A stretch of DNA of 26,394 nucleotides from a virus, in the IMG/VR virus record IMGVR_UViG_3300042876_000252, positions 1 to 26,394 of that record. The stretch is one strand, 5' to 3'. The position numbers were made by a program, and so were the translations under genes. The stretch's first letter is position 1. Every line of letters starts with the position of its first letter. Positions 1 through 8,659 of the stretch are shown here, piece after piece. Below the pieces are notes generated by a model. That model had not been told where the DNA came from. It worked only from the letters and a program-made list of their open reading frames with translations, and ran no database searches.

Positions 1-1
1 G

Positions 2-40
2 CCACGTGGATACCTTCTCAAGGTTGTTGAAGAGGCTTGA
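2..40 (+). CDS. C-terminal end of an upstream gene (partial), possibly the scaffolding protein
   Basis: An open frame enters from the window edge and stops at TGA 38-40, giving the tail PRGYLLKVVEEA. In T7-like phages the gene before the capsid gene encodes the scaffolding (capsid assembly) protein, so position suggests that identity. Twelve residues are too few to confirm it from sequence. Confidence 0.35.
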   Translation, partial: PRGYLLKVVEEA

Positions 41-77
41 CAAACAACAAGTCTAATTCAAAGGGATAAAGCCAACC

Positions 78-1043
78 ATGGCTAATGCAACTGTAAGTAG
101 ACAAGGCGCTATCAATGGCGCAGTAGCGGACAAGGCGGAACAAGAAGCTCTCTTTCTGAAAATCTTTGGTGGCGAGATTCTGGCCGCCTTCGAACAGAAG
201 ACCATCATGATGGACAAACACACCGTCCGTTCCATCGAGCATGGCAAGTCCGTGAGCTTCCCCGCAACGGGTAGGATTTCCAGTGCGTACCACGTCCCCG
301 GCACCGAGCTGGTGGGTACGGTAGTTCTGGCCAATGAAAGAGTCATCACCATTGATGGCCTCTTGGTGGCCCAGGCGTTCGTTGCAGACATCGACGATGC
401 CATGAACCACTACGATGTTTCCAGCATTTACAGCACCGAGATGGGCAGACAGCTTGCCTCCGTGTGGGATCAGAACGTGCTCTGCGAGCTGATCCTTGGT
501 GCTCGTGCTGCTGCGACTGTGACCGGGCTCGACGGTGGAACCGCTATCATTGACGCCGACTTTGGCTCTGCCACGCTGGCCACTCAGGCGGCTGCTATCG
601 GCAAGGGGCTGTATGCTGCGGCTCAGGCAATGGATGAGAAGAACGTTCCTGATGAGGGCCGGTATGCTGCGTTCAAGCCTGCCGAGTACTACAACTTGGT
701 GCAGGCCGTACAGACCGGGGGCTTCTCCGTCATCAATTCGCTCTATGGTACGGCTGGGAGCTACTCCGATGGTAAGGTGACCAGGATTGCCGGGATTGAG
801 ATCCTCAAGACCAACAACCTCCCTGTCACGGACCTCTCTGCGAAGACCTTCCACGGCGTCAATGCCGCAACCACGAAAGGCGTAGTGTGGACCAAGGAGG
901 CAGTTGGTACGGTCAAGCTGATGGACCTCTCTGTCAGGGCTGACTATGACCCTCGCCGGATTGGTACGCTTCTGGTGGCCAAGTACGCGATTGGTCACGG
1001 CTACTTGAGACCCGAGTGTTGCGTTGAACTGAAGACCGCCTAA
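78..1043 (+). CDS. Major capsid protein (T7 gp10-like)
   Basis: This 321-residue protein should form the icosahedral head shell. T7 gp10A is 345 residues. The N-terminal part carries the pattern typical of the family: ALFLKIFGGEILAAFEQKT at about residues 24-42, HTVRSIEHGKSVSFPATGR at about 48-66, then AYHVPGTELVG, close to the T7 gp10 arrangement of FLKVFGGEVLTAF, MVRSISSGKSAQFP and AAYLAPG. The start ATG at 78 follows an AAAGGGATAAAG stretch serving as a modest ribosome-binding site. The gene is followed at once by a strong terminator, as in T7, which fits a transcript ending after the most abundant virion protein. I saw no evidence for a frameshifted long form like gp10B. Confidence 0.95.
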   Translation: MANATVSRQGAINGAVADKAEQEALFLKIFGGEILAAFEQKTIMMDKHTVRSIEHGKSVSFPATGRISSAYHVPGTELVGTVVLANERVITIDGLLVAQAFVADIDDAMNHYDVSSIYSTEMGRQLASVWDQNVLCELILGARAAATVTGLDGGTAIIDADFGSATLATQAAAIGKGLYAAAQAMDEKNVPDEGRYAAFKPAEYYNLVQAVQTGGFSVINSLYGTAGSYSDGKVTRIAGIEILKTNNLPVTDLSAKTFHGVNAATTKGVVWTKEAVGTVKLMDLSVRADYDPRRIGTLLVAKYAIGHGYLRPECCVELKTA

Positions 1044-1048
1044 ACCAA

Positions 1049-1094
1049 AAGGGGAAGTGTATCCGGTAACTTAGGGTATGCTTCCCCTTTTTTT
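1049..1094 (+). terminator. Rho-independent terminator after the capsid gene
   Basis: AAGGGGAAG (1049-1057) pairs perfectly with CTTCCCCTT (1081-1089). The right arm runs into seven T residues (1088-1094). It sits only 5 nt after the capsid stop codon, the place of T-phi between genes 10 and 11 in T7. The next gene starts at 1110, so some read-through must serve the tail genes unless a further promoter exists. Confidence 0.85.
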
Positions 1095-1109
1095 GCTGAA
1101 GGATTACAA

Positions 1110-1904
1110 ATGTCCGATCTGCAATACAAAAACACCAACTATGTTCCCGGCACTGAGATTGTGTTCGATGCTCCCGTGTCTGTGCAGCTTGGTAAGATTT
1201 CCTTGGAGCTTCGCACCACTGCAACAGTGGGTAATCGGCAGATGGCCCTTGAGGTGCGCGCCAGTTCCAAGGCCATCTTTGCCCTGCTGAACCAGATCAA
1301 GGCCAAGTTCTATGCCTTGCTTGCTAAATTGGACGCCGACACGGGCGTGACCTCCACAGCCTTTGCTGCAATCCGGGCTGTTGTCCCTGCTGACGCTACC
1401 AGCTTGGCAACTGGCTACACACTGGCCAATGCCATTAAGGCCGATCACAATGCCGTGCTGACAATCCTCAACGGTGACACTGGTGTGACGGATACCAACT
1501 ATGTGGCTACCATGGCCGTTGCGGCGGCTGATGCCACTACCCAGCTCACACTTGCAACCTTGGTCAACGAACTCCGCGCACAGTTTGATGCGCTGCTGGC
1601 CAAGCTGGATGCCGACATACTGGTCAACTCGACAGACTATCGCCCCACGCTCACCCCTACCCTTGCGGCCCTCACAACGGCCATCACTACCAATGCCTCC
1701 GCTGTGGTTGCAGCCAGCAAGACCATGCTCCTCAGTTTCGCACCCAACACGGCAGATGGCACGGTGGCAAACAGATCCATCCACACCAATCTTGCAGCCG
1801 GGGCAGTCACCATTCGCCCGACTGAATCCCTTTATATCTATGACAGAACCAATGTGGCTGCGCTTGACAGGCTCACGGTCACGGTGGAGGCACGGAGAAA
1901 CTAA
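1110..1904 (+). CDS. Putative virion decoration or head-fibre protein with three 46-residue repeats
   Basis: This 264-residue protein has no counterpart in T7 at this position. It is rich in Ala, Thr and Leu. Residues 67-85, 113-131 and 159-177 carry the same motif, FYALLAKLDADTGVTSTAF and two variants, spaced exactly 46 residues apart, which suggests a repeated helical or coiled-coil rod. The C-terminal part (SIHTNLAAGAVTIRP, then LTVTVEAR) looks like beta structure. Similar LLAKLDADxGVTDTDY segments occur in phage structural proteins of unclear role. Lying between the capsid terminator and tail tubular protein A, it is probably a virion component on the head surface or at the head-tail joint. 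The function is inferred from context only. Its stop TAA (1902-1904) abuts the next start. Confidence 0.7.
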   Translation: MSDLQYKNTNYVPGTEIVFDAPVSVQLGKISLELRTTATVGNRQMALEVRASSKAIFALLNQIKAKFYALLAKLDADTGVTSTAFAAIRAVVPADATSLATGYTLANAIKADHNAVLTILNGDTGVTDTNYVATMAVAAADATTQLTLATLVNELRAQFDALLAKLDADILVNSTDYRPTLTPTLAALTTAITTNASAVVAASKTMLLSFAPNTADGTVANRSIHTNLAAGAVTIRPTESLYIYDRTNVAALDRLTVTVEARRN

Positions 1905-2483
1905 ATGATGATGCCCATGACCGAGCTTGAAGCTGTAAACGAAATGCTCAGGCTGATTGGAGAACTTCCGGTCAGCGATGTGAATGACTCCGGAGTGGAT
2001 GAGGCAGCCAGAGCCCGTGACCTACTCAGGACTGTATCAAGAGATGTGCAAGGTCATGGGCTCCACTGCAACACCGAGGAAGGCTATCCCCTCAACTTGG
2101 ATTCACAGGGGTTTATCAACGTGCCCGCCAATGCACAGGTACAGTGTGACAGTTACAGGTGGATGGACATCACACAGCGCGGCACACGGATCTACAATAA
2201 GGAGCAGCACACCTACATCTTTACCCAGCCTTTGAAGGTGGACATTGTGTTCTTCCTCCCATTTGAAGAGCTTCCCCAGGATGCTCGACAGTACATCGCC
2301 GTGAGAGCTGGCCGGATGTTCATCAGGACTGAGAACGGTTCGGATGGTGAGAACGGCATGGCTGCTGAAGATGAAAGTAAGGCATTGGTGGAACTCCGGG
2401 CAAACGAAGAGATTAGGTGGAAGAACAACATGGGGCGCAACAGATACAACTATCCCCGCGCCTATCCCTTGGGGCAGCTCTAA
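1905..2483 (+). CDS. Tail tubular protein A (T7 gp11-like, gatekeeper)
   Basis: At 192 residues this matches T7 gp11 (196 residues), which forms a 12-mer ring between the portal and the nozzle. Family-typical features are the N-terminal TELEAVNEMLRLIGELPVSDV, the central LNLDSQGFINVPANAQV, and VDIVFFLPFEELPQDARQYIAVRAGR near residues 108-133. Alternative in-frame ATGs at 1908, 1914 and 1920 are possible. The first was taken because GGAG lies at a suitable distance before it and because it directly follows the previous stop. The stop TAA overlaps the tail tubular B start (TAATG), so the two are probably translationally coupled. Confidence 0.93.
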   Translation: MMMPMTELEAVNEMLRLIGELPVSDVNDSGVDEAARARDLLRTVSRDVQGHGLHCNTEEGYPLNLDSQGFINVPANAQVQCDSYRWMDITQRGTRIYNKEQHTYIFTQPLKVDIVFFLPFEELPQDARQYIAVRAGRMFIRTENGSDGENGMAAEDESKALVELRANEEIRWKNNMGRNRYNYPRAYPLGQL

Positions 2484-5095
2484 TGAAAGTCAGCAGAACA
2501 AACACAGCCCTGCACAACGGTGTATCCCAGCAACCCCCATCACTGAGGCTTGAGTCTCAATGCGAGGTGGAAGAAAACTGCATGTCCACCCTGGTAGACG
2601 GGACGTTCAGGAGATACCCCACCGAGTTCGTAGCCAAGCTGAACAGCGGCGCGGCAGCGGGTTGCCTCCTACACACCATCAACAGGGATGCAACGGAACA
2701 ATATCAAGTCATCTTCACCGGGAGTGCCACAGAGCCTATCGAGGTGTTCACCATCACTGGAACTAAGAAGGTGGTCAAGTATGGTAGGCTGACGGATGAC
2801 CTTACCTTTACCGAAGACAACGCAATCAAGACTTACCTTGGGCTGTCCGGTGGCCTCCCCTCAGAGCACCTCAGAGCTGTGACCATATCTGATTACACAC
2901 TGGTGCTGAATAACCTTAAAGTGGTGGCCAACGATGCCACAGAGGTTGCTGAACCCCTTCAGAACGTTGCTATGGTGTACGTCAAGAGTGCCATTAACTC
3001 AGCGGGCTACACCATAGCTGTGAATGGAATCAGTTACACTTACACTGCTGGTGCCACTGGAGTAATATCCACAGATAGTATAGCAGCGTATCTCTCGATA
3101 GGTATTGACAACGCTGTTCCTAACTTGACCGTAAGGCGTAAGGGCAATGTGGTCTTGATGTACTTCCCGGACAACAGAGAGTTTGCCCTTTCTACAACTG
3201 ATAGTTATGGTGATAACGCACTCATCCCCATCAAAGGGGAAGTGTCGGCTTACACCAAGCTGCCTCCTACGGCATTCGGTGAAGAACTGGTGCTACTCAA
3301 TGGTGGGGCACATAAGTTCACCGTGAGTGCAACCACACCGGAAGAGTACTTTGTCGAGCTGTTGGCTGGGGGCAGTCCTTCACTAGGTAATCCCGACTAC
3401 ATCAAGATAGGTGCTACCAAGCTCACCACACAGGGTGTCAAGGACTCGCTTGAGGTCAACACGTGGGCTTACGATGCAGTCAACAAGACGGTCTATCTGA
3501 GAGTTGAGGGTGATGTTGACCCCGACACTGTTGCAGACCCCATCCAGTGGGCACAGGACGACTCTCAGAGTATGCGGGTTAAGATAGTTCAGAATGCTCA
3601 AGGTCAGTCCATAGGTTACTACGTGAAGTACGAAAATGGGAACTGGACTGAAACCCGTGGATGGGGATTGAAGAACAAAGTTGATCCTTTGACCATGCCT
3701 CACAGGTTGGTGCGTATGGCTGACGGTTCGTTCGTCTTCGCCCCCTGCCTGTGGGATGAGCGAAAGGTAGGGGATGAGGACACTTGTCCAACTCCCAGCT
3801 TCTTCGGCCAGCAGATTAGCAACTTGGTCTTCCACCGTAACCGGCTGGGCTTCCTGTCCAAGGACGCACCATTCTTCACCAGGGCTGGGGAGTATTTCAA
3901 GCTGTGGCCACAGACGGCCATGGAGGTGCTTGATGATGACCCGATTGATGTGCAAGCCAACACCACACAGGTGACCACGTTCCGGGAGGCCATCCCGTTC
4001 AACAGAAACTTGTTGCTCAGGTCCGATGCGGGGCAGTTCATCTTACATTCCGGTGATGCTCCTCTAACGCCCAAGTCTGTGGTCATCGACCCCACCACCA
4101 CATTCGGGACCATTCCAGGGGCAGTGTCGGCCTCAGTGGGAAGCAATGCTTACTTCGCATGCCCCAACGGCAACTACCTGAGTGTCCGTGAGTACTTCGT
4201 ACAGCCTAACAGCAGTGTGGACGATGCTGCGGATGTGACAGTCCACCTGCCCCACTACATCCCCACCGGCAACATTCAGCTCTTGGGGTGCTCCGCTCTC
4301 GACCTGATGTTCGGGTTCAATCCCTCAGATCCACGGTCTGTCTACGCTTACAAGTACTTTTGGGCTGGGGATCAGAAGGCCCAGTCAGCTTGGATGAAAT
4401 GGAGCTTCAATCATAACATCCTTGGGGCCTCCCTGTTGGACAGCTCCCTGTATCTCCTCTTGCTGAAGGGCACGGATGTGTGTCTGGAGCGGATCAAACT
4501 GGCTCAGGACTTCACCACGGGGCTCGACTTCAAGGTGCGCCTCGATGGCCTTGTGAGTGTCGCGGGAGTCCACAGCGCCGGGGTCACAACCTGGACCCTT
4601 CCGTATACCGACAGCTCGACAGCTTACCAAGTGATTGACTGTGCTTCAGGCTTGCGGATACCCGACACCTCCAAGATTGATGCAACACACATCATCGCAG
4701 AGGGCGACTATTCAGAATCCACAGTGGCCATCGGTAGGACTTACAAGTCCACTTGGGAGCCTAGCACTTGGTTCTTGAGGGATGCTAAGGGTAACGCCAT
4801 GGTGGACGGCGCGCTGAAGCATAAGCGTGTGATGTTCACTTTCGACAAATCAGGGTACTTCGAGATTCATGTTATACCGAAAGGCAGGGCAACAATAGTT
4901 AACCGATGGCGTTCCTTGCAAGCTGGTCTGTCACTCGCTGGTGTTGCTTCCCTACAAAAGGGTAACATGTCTGTATCGGCGCTTGGTAGAAACGATAATA
5001 TCAGGATACAGATAGTGTCTGAATCACATCTACCCTTCTACATCACAGGAGTCACTAACACTGGAGTCTACACTATTCAATCAAAGTCCGTCTAA
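2483..5095 (+). CDS. Tail tubular protein B (T7 gp12-like, nozzle)
   Basis: The start is the ATG at 2483 inside TAATG, giving 870 residues (T7 gp12 has 794). The open frame extends upstream to 2417, but that part only overlaps tail tubular A. The N-terminus, MKVSRTNTALHNGVSQQPPS, is the hallmark of the gp12 family, whose proteins begin by describing a GVSQQ motif. Other family segments are HRLVRMADGSF, FHRNRLGFLSKD and FFTRAGEYFKLWP in the middle third, and WMKWSF further on. The protein should form the hexameric tail nozzle that binds the fibres. Its last bases overlap an open frame belonging to the next gene, discussed separately. Confidence 0.95.
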   Translation: MKVSRTNTALHNGVSQQPPSLRLESQCEVEENCMSTLVDGTFRRYPTEFVAKLNSGAAAGCLLHTINRDATEQYQVIFTGSATEPIEVFTITGTKKVVKYGRLTDDLTFTEDNAIKTYLGLSGGLPSEHLRAVTISDYTLVLNNLKVVANDATEVAEPLQNVAMVYVKSAINSAGYTIAVNGISYTYTAGATGVISTDSIAAYLSIGIDNAVPNLTVRRKGNVVLMYFPDNREFALSTTDSYGDNALIPIKGEVSAYTKLPPTAFGEELVLLNGGAHKFTVSATTPEEYFVELLAGGSPSLGNPDYIKIGATKLTTQGVKDSLEVNTWAYDAVNKTVYLRVEGDVDPDTVADPIQWAQDDSQSMRVKIVQNAQGQSIGYYVKYENGNWTETRGWGLKNKVDPLTMPHRLVRMADGSFVFAPCLWDERKVGDEDTCPTPSFFGQQISNLVFHRNRLGFLSKDAPFFTRAGEYFKLWPQTAMEVLDDDPIDVQANTTQVTTFREAIPFNRNLLLRSDAGQFILHSGDAPLTPKSVVIDPTTTFGTIPGAVSASVGSNAYFACPNGNYLSVREYFVQPNSSVDDAADVTVHLPHYIPTGNIQLLGCSALDLMFGFNPSDPRSVYAYKYFWAGDQKAQSAWMKWSFNHNILGASLLDSSLYLLLLKGTDVCLERIKLAQDFTTGLDFKVRLDGLVSVAGVHSAGVTTWTLPYTDSSTAYQVIDCASGLRIPDTSKIDATHIIAEGDYSESTVAIGRTYKSTWEPSTWFLRDAKGNAMVDGALKHKRVMFTFDKSGYFEIHVIPKGRATIVNRWRSLQAGLSLAGVASLQKGNMSVSALGRNDNIRIQIVSESHLPFYITGVTNTGVYTIQSKSV

Positions 5096-5168
5096 CCAAT
5101 ACGTCAGGGAAGTAACGGAAGAGGATCTAAAGGAGATTGGCGGCACCTTCAAACTGAGAAAGATAGAC

Positions 5169-5564
5169 TTGATAGAGGGCGCCGCCCTCACCGGAGCCAA
5201 TCCGTATGACGCACTCGTGTCCACCTTGACACACAGCGCCACAGTGCGCGCCCTCCGCTTCCCGGACCTCCGGGGATTCTGCGGAATAGTCCAACTGGAT
5301 CAGCACGTGGCCTGCCCCTGGATGGTGGCGAATGACAGGTTAGTGGAATCCAGCAGGACCGTGCTCCGGTATTCCCTCTACACAGTCAATGCGCTCTGTG
5401 CGCCTTACGCCGAGGTCTACAACTGGGTGGCAGCGCAGAACATACAGTCGATCCGCTGGCTGGAGTGGTTGGGCTTCACTGTGGAGCCTGAGCCCGTATT
5501 CTTCTGTGACCCTCTAGTTCCCTTCCACTTGTTCCACAGGAGTAGCAGTCTATGTGCTTCGTAG
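5169..5564 (+). CDS. Internal virion protein A-like (T7 gp13-like, GNAT-like), start uncertain
   Basis: The frame gives 131 residues from a TTG at 5169. Similarity to T7 gp13 lies in CPWMVANDRLVES and, near the C-terminus, VYNWVAAQNIQSIRWLEWLGF, which matches the gp13 pattern YVWVGNTxxIRFLKxIGA and recalls acetyltransferase-fold ends. T7 gp13 is needed for virion assembly but is not kept as a core protein. The start is odd: convincing family-like sequence (VREVTEEDLKEIGGTF) lies upstream of the TTG in the same frame, which is open from 5016, yet no ATG, GTG or TTG occurs before 5169. AAGGAG at 5130-5135 has no suitable start behind it. A lost start, a rare start codon or a frameshift from the nozzle gene are all possible. 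The 3' end overlaps the next gene by 13 nt. Confidence 0.75.
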   Translation: MIEGAALTGANPYDALVSTLTHSATVRALRFPDLRGFCGIVQLDQHVACPWMVANDRLVESSRTVLRYSLYTVNALCAPYAEVYNWVAAQNIQSIRWLEWLGFTVEPEPVFFCDPLVPFHLFHRSSSLCAS

Positions 5565-6157
5565 CAGCACCCATGCTGTTGGCTGGGATGTCTGCTGCGT
5601 TAGGTGTGGGGAAAGCCATCATGGACATTCGCCAGACCAACCAGCAGGCCGGTGCCACAGCGGAAGCGGCAAATAAAGCAGTAGCTATTGATTATCAAAT
5701 CCTCGCCAGGAGACAGAGCGAGATCAACGAACAGCACGCCTCAGAGGCCATGGAGCGCCAAAGAGTTGGGCTCAAGGAGCGCAGCAAGATTCAGGTGGCC
5801 ATGGGTGAATCCGGTGTGCTTGGCAATTCGCCTCTCAGAGAGATCAACGATTCATTCTTGCAGGCGGGTTACGACACCTCCCGCATAGAGCAGAACCGAG
5901 AGATTAACATCAACCGGACTCAAGACATGGCGTTGCAGTCGTACAGCCAAGCTCAAGGCCGAGTCAATCAAGCCAAGGCTTCCGCTGTCAACCCGTTCCT
6001 GTCCATCCTGAAGATAGGTATGGCTGGAGCTAGCGGGTACATGCAAGGCGCTGCCGCTGGTAACACTCTATTCCCCGGTGGGAGTTCAGGCGGCTTTGAC
6101 TTCACCGGATCAAGTTCAGCCCTCAACCGTTTGAAACTCTCTGACGGCCTGAGTTAA
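5552..6157 (+). CDS. Internal virion protein B (T7 gp14-like)
   Basis: This 201-residue protein (T7 gp14 is 196) starts MCFVAAPMLLAGMSAALGVG, a Cys plus hydrophobic N-terminus like MCWAAAIP in gp14. A long Gln/Ala/Glu-rich helical region follows (about residues 30-105), including RSKIQVAMGESGVLGNSPLR, which matches the gp14 pattern IRAAIGESMLEGSS. The C-terminal part contains a hydrophobic Gly/Ala segment (about 152-170). In T7 the protein is ejected and forms the outer-membrane pore of the trans-envelope channel, so the same role is expected here. A CAGGAG precedes the start, which lies inside the end of the previous gene. Confidence 0.9.
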   Translation: MCFVAAPMLLAGMSAALGVGKAIMDIRQTNQQAGATAEAANKAVAIDYQILARRQSEINEQHASEAMERQRVGLKERSKIQVAMGESGVLGNSPLREINDSFLQAGYDTSRIEQNREININRTQDMALQSYSQAQGRVNQAKASAVNPFLSILKIGMAGASGYMQGAAAGNTLFPGGSSGGFDFTGSSSALNRLKLSDGLS

Positions 6158-6166
6158 AGGAGCACT

Positions 6167-8656
6167 ATGCCTGAGTTCGCACCAGATAAACTAGGGGGCC
6201 GCAAGCCGATAGACCCTAGAGACACTTACAGGTACTCCACAGTCAAAGCCGATGTGGAGGCCAAACCGATTGACGCCTATGTTGCGCCCGGTGCCAACTC
6301 CCTCCAATCTATCCTGTCAGTGATTGGTGGGGGTCAGGATCTTCTGAAGTCCTACGAGCAATACAAGCAGACCGAGAATGTGAAGGACACGGAGCAGGCG
6401 GCGGCGGACACGGCACGGGGCCTTCCCCAGCAAGAGGATGCTTCCCGAGCGTACATCCGAAAGTATGAGGAATTGCAGGGGCGCGCCGAAGTGGGGAAGT
6501 TCCACGGGGAAGCTCTTGAGTACCTCATGAAGAACCGGGACTTGCCCCGCGAAGAGTTCGACAAGGGGTTCTACGACATCCAGCGGAAGTACACCTTGGG
6601 GCCGAGTGACAACGCCCTACGTGGATTCGCTCCTGGTGCTCTGGAGGTTGAGAGCGCCATCAGGACTGGGTACGCAGACCACCAAGCTAAGAAGGTCCAA
6701 GAGACAATCCATCAGAATATGTCCGTGGAACTTCGGGACCAGTTCAATGCCGCTGACGCTCAAGCTCAGAGTGTGGCACAGGCCAACGCACCCAAGCCGG
6801 TGTATGACGCACGGCCTGTCAAAGCTCCGCTGGTGGATGGGGAAGGGGCACCTTCACAGTCCAACAACTTGGGGAACATCCGTGCCAGCAAGACCAGCTT
6901 CAGGGCGTACAGCAAACCGGAGCAAGGTGCTGCTGACGCCACGTCCTTGCTGAGAAGGGCTTACAGTGGCCTGACCCTCACACAGATAGGTAACAAATGG
7001 GCTCCGCCGTCCGATAACAACAACACCCCCGCATGGATCAACACGGTTTCCACCACATCCGGACTTGCTCCTGGTGAAGTGCCCAACCTGAATGACCCCG
7101 AAGTGGTGACCAAGCTGTTGACCGGCATTGCCAAGGCTGAGAAGAGTGCCAAGGATCTGCAACGGTTCACCCCCGAGGTAATCAGGGCGGGAGTTGAATC
7201 AGCTCTCTCAGGTAAGCCTATCGGGACCAACCCTCTGGCTGGGCCTCAGATTGACTATGGTGCTCTGGCCGAGAAGAAACGGCAGATTGTCTCTGATACG
7301 ATGGCTAAGTATCCCGAGCTGTCCGACCGCAAGAGGATCGGATTGACGGCCATCACCACGGCCTATCAGCAGGGCCTTGCGAATCATGACCCCCATGCCA
7401 TGGACTTCGCCTTTCTCCCGGATCAGTCCGGCGTAACCATAGCCAGCTCTATGGATGACCAGACAGCGGCGCGGTTGACCGAGATGAAGCACAGCTTGAT
7501 GCAGGATGCCGATGCTTACGGGCAGAGAGCAAAGCGTGACTTGGAGTACAACCGTAAGGAAGCTGAACGGTCCACCCTCACGGCACTGAATCAGATAGAC
7601 CTTCAAGATATGCCCGCCAGCGAGAAGGGCGCGGCTAAGATGGCGCTCCTGACTGAAGCTATGAGCAACGATAGAATATCCCCGGATACGGGTAAGGTGG
7701 TCTATGACCTAGCCAAGAGGCAGGCAGCGGGCAACTATGCCGAAGTGGCAGACCAGTCCATTGTCCAAGGTCTGTTCATGGACAAGGAGCTTGGCCTCTC
7801 CAATCCCGTGGAGATGCTCAAGAGGGTCAACTACTTGGCCGCCAATGGCTTCCTTGATGAGAAGCATACCAAATACTTCATGGAACAGTTTGGTGATAGA
7901 GCGGGGAAGATTCGCTCCGTGGATAAGACACGGGACGATGAAGAGTTGAAGCAGACGTTCAACAGTGGGCTTAGGTTGTTTGAGCCTATGTCTGACAACC
8001 TGTATGGAGGCAACGGGCTTAGTCCTGAAGATAAGCAACTTGCTATTCAAGAGCAGCTCACCTTTAAGCAGAACTTCTACCAAGGGGTTAGAGAGTGGCG
8101 CAGTGAGTATGCCAAGAGCAATCCGAATGCCGACCCGGATGTTACACCTACGGGTTCAGCCTTGAGGAAGGTCTTTGATGATGCTGTGAAGCAGACCAAG
8201 GCTTACAGCCCCAAGGCATTGGTGGAACAAAGGAAGGCCATGGAACAAGCTCTTGCTGAGAAAGAGAAGCTCAAGAATGCTCCGTACAGTAAAGTACCAG
8301 TGAAGGAACCTAACTGGTGGGTTGATCCTCACTTTGAACAGCCCAAGTCCCTGATAGATTCGCCCCAGTTGGCTGAAGTGAAGGCCAAGCGTGAGGCTGT
8401 GCTTATGAAAGCCTTGGACGAAGCGGGTAAGCAGTCTACTGATCCAGGCCCTATGGATAGAGTCAAAGCAGCTATCATAGAATTTCTAGCAGGTGCTCAT
8501 GAGTCTGCTGTTGACATAACCAACACTCTATCAAGTCCTAGCCCGTCTGAGCTTGCTACCAGAATAACCAAGCCCAGCCGTAAAGGTACGCTTACTCCTA
8601 AACAGGTAGCGGATCAAGAGGCTTATAGACAATTCAACCAAAGTCAAGGAAGGTAA
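6167..8656 (+). CDS. Internal virion protein C (T7 gp15-like) with a lysozyme-like insert
   Basis: This 829-residue protein fills the gp15 slot (T7 gp15 is 747 residues), the ejected periplasmic tube subunit. Most of it is predicted helical and charged. Residues about 233-340 look different: NNLGNIRASKTSFRAYSKPE, then SGLTLTQIGNKWAPPSDNNN and WINTVSTTSG. This NLGNIR / F-x-x-Y-x-x-P / I-x-x-WAPPxDNN pattern is known from phage virion proteins annotated as murein transglycosylase or lysozyme-like. A cell-wall-opening role during DNA ejection is therefore likely, and T7 carries that activity in gp16 instead. The start ATG follows AAAGGAG at 6157-6163. The gene ends 3 nt before the gp16-like gene. 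Confidence 0.88.
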   Translation: MPEFAPDKLGGRKPIDPRDTYRYSTVKADVEAKPIDAYVAPGANSLQSILSVIGGGQDLLKSYEQYKQTENVKDTEQAAADTARGLPQQEDASRAYIRKYEELQGRAEVGKFHGEALEYLMKNRDLPREEFDKGFYDIQRKYTLGPSDNALRGFAPGALEVESAIRTGYADHQAKKVQETIHQNMSVELRDQFNAADAQAQSVAQANAPKPVYDARPVKAPLVDGEGAPSQSNNLGNIRASKTSFRAYSKPEQGAADATSLLRRAYSGLTLTQIGNKWAPPSDNNNTPAWINTVSTTSGLAPGEVPNLNDPEVVTKLLTGIAKAEKSAKDLQRFTPEVIRAGVESALSGKPIGTNPLAGPQIDYGALAEKKRQIVSDTMAKYPELSDRKRIGLTAITTAYQQGLANHDPHAMDFAFLPDQSGVTIASSMDDQTAARLTEMKHSLMQDADAYGQRAKRDLEYNRKEAERSTLTALNQIDLQDMPASEKGAAKMALLTEAMSNDRISPDTGKVVYDLAKRQAAGNYAEVADQSIVQGLFMDKELGLSNPVEMLKRVNYLAANGFLDEKHTKYFMEQFGDRAGKIRSVDKTRDDEELKQTFNSGLRLFEPMSDNLYGGNGLSPEDKQLAIQEQLTFKQNFYQGVREWRSEYAKSNPNADPDVTPTGSALRKVFDDAVKQTKAYSPKALVEQRKAMEQALAEKEKLKNAPYSKVPVKEPNWWVDPHFEQPKSLIDSPQLAEVKAKREAVLMKALDEAGKQSTDPGPMDRVKAAIIEFLAGAHESAVDITNTLSSPSPSELATRITKPSRKGTLTPKQVADQEAYRQFNQSQGR

Positions 8657-8659
8657 TAA

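Noticed and set aside
18-998. Long minus-strand open frame of 326 codons opposite the capsid gene
   Set aside because: It mirrors the codon pattern of a clear capsid gene and has no family-like sequence or start context.
2417-2482. Upstream start for the nozzle gene
   Set aside because: The family N-terminus begins exactly at ATG 2483; the upstream part overlaps tail tubular A.
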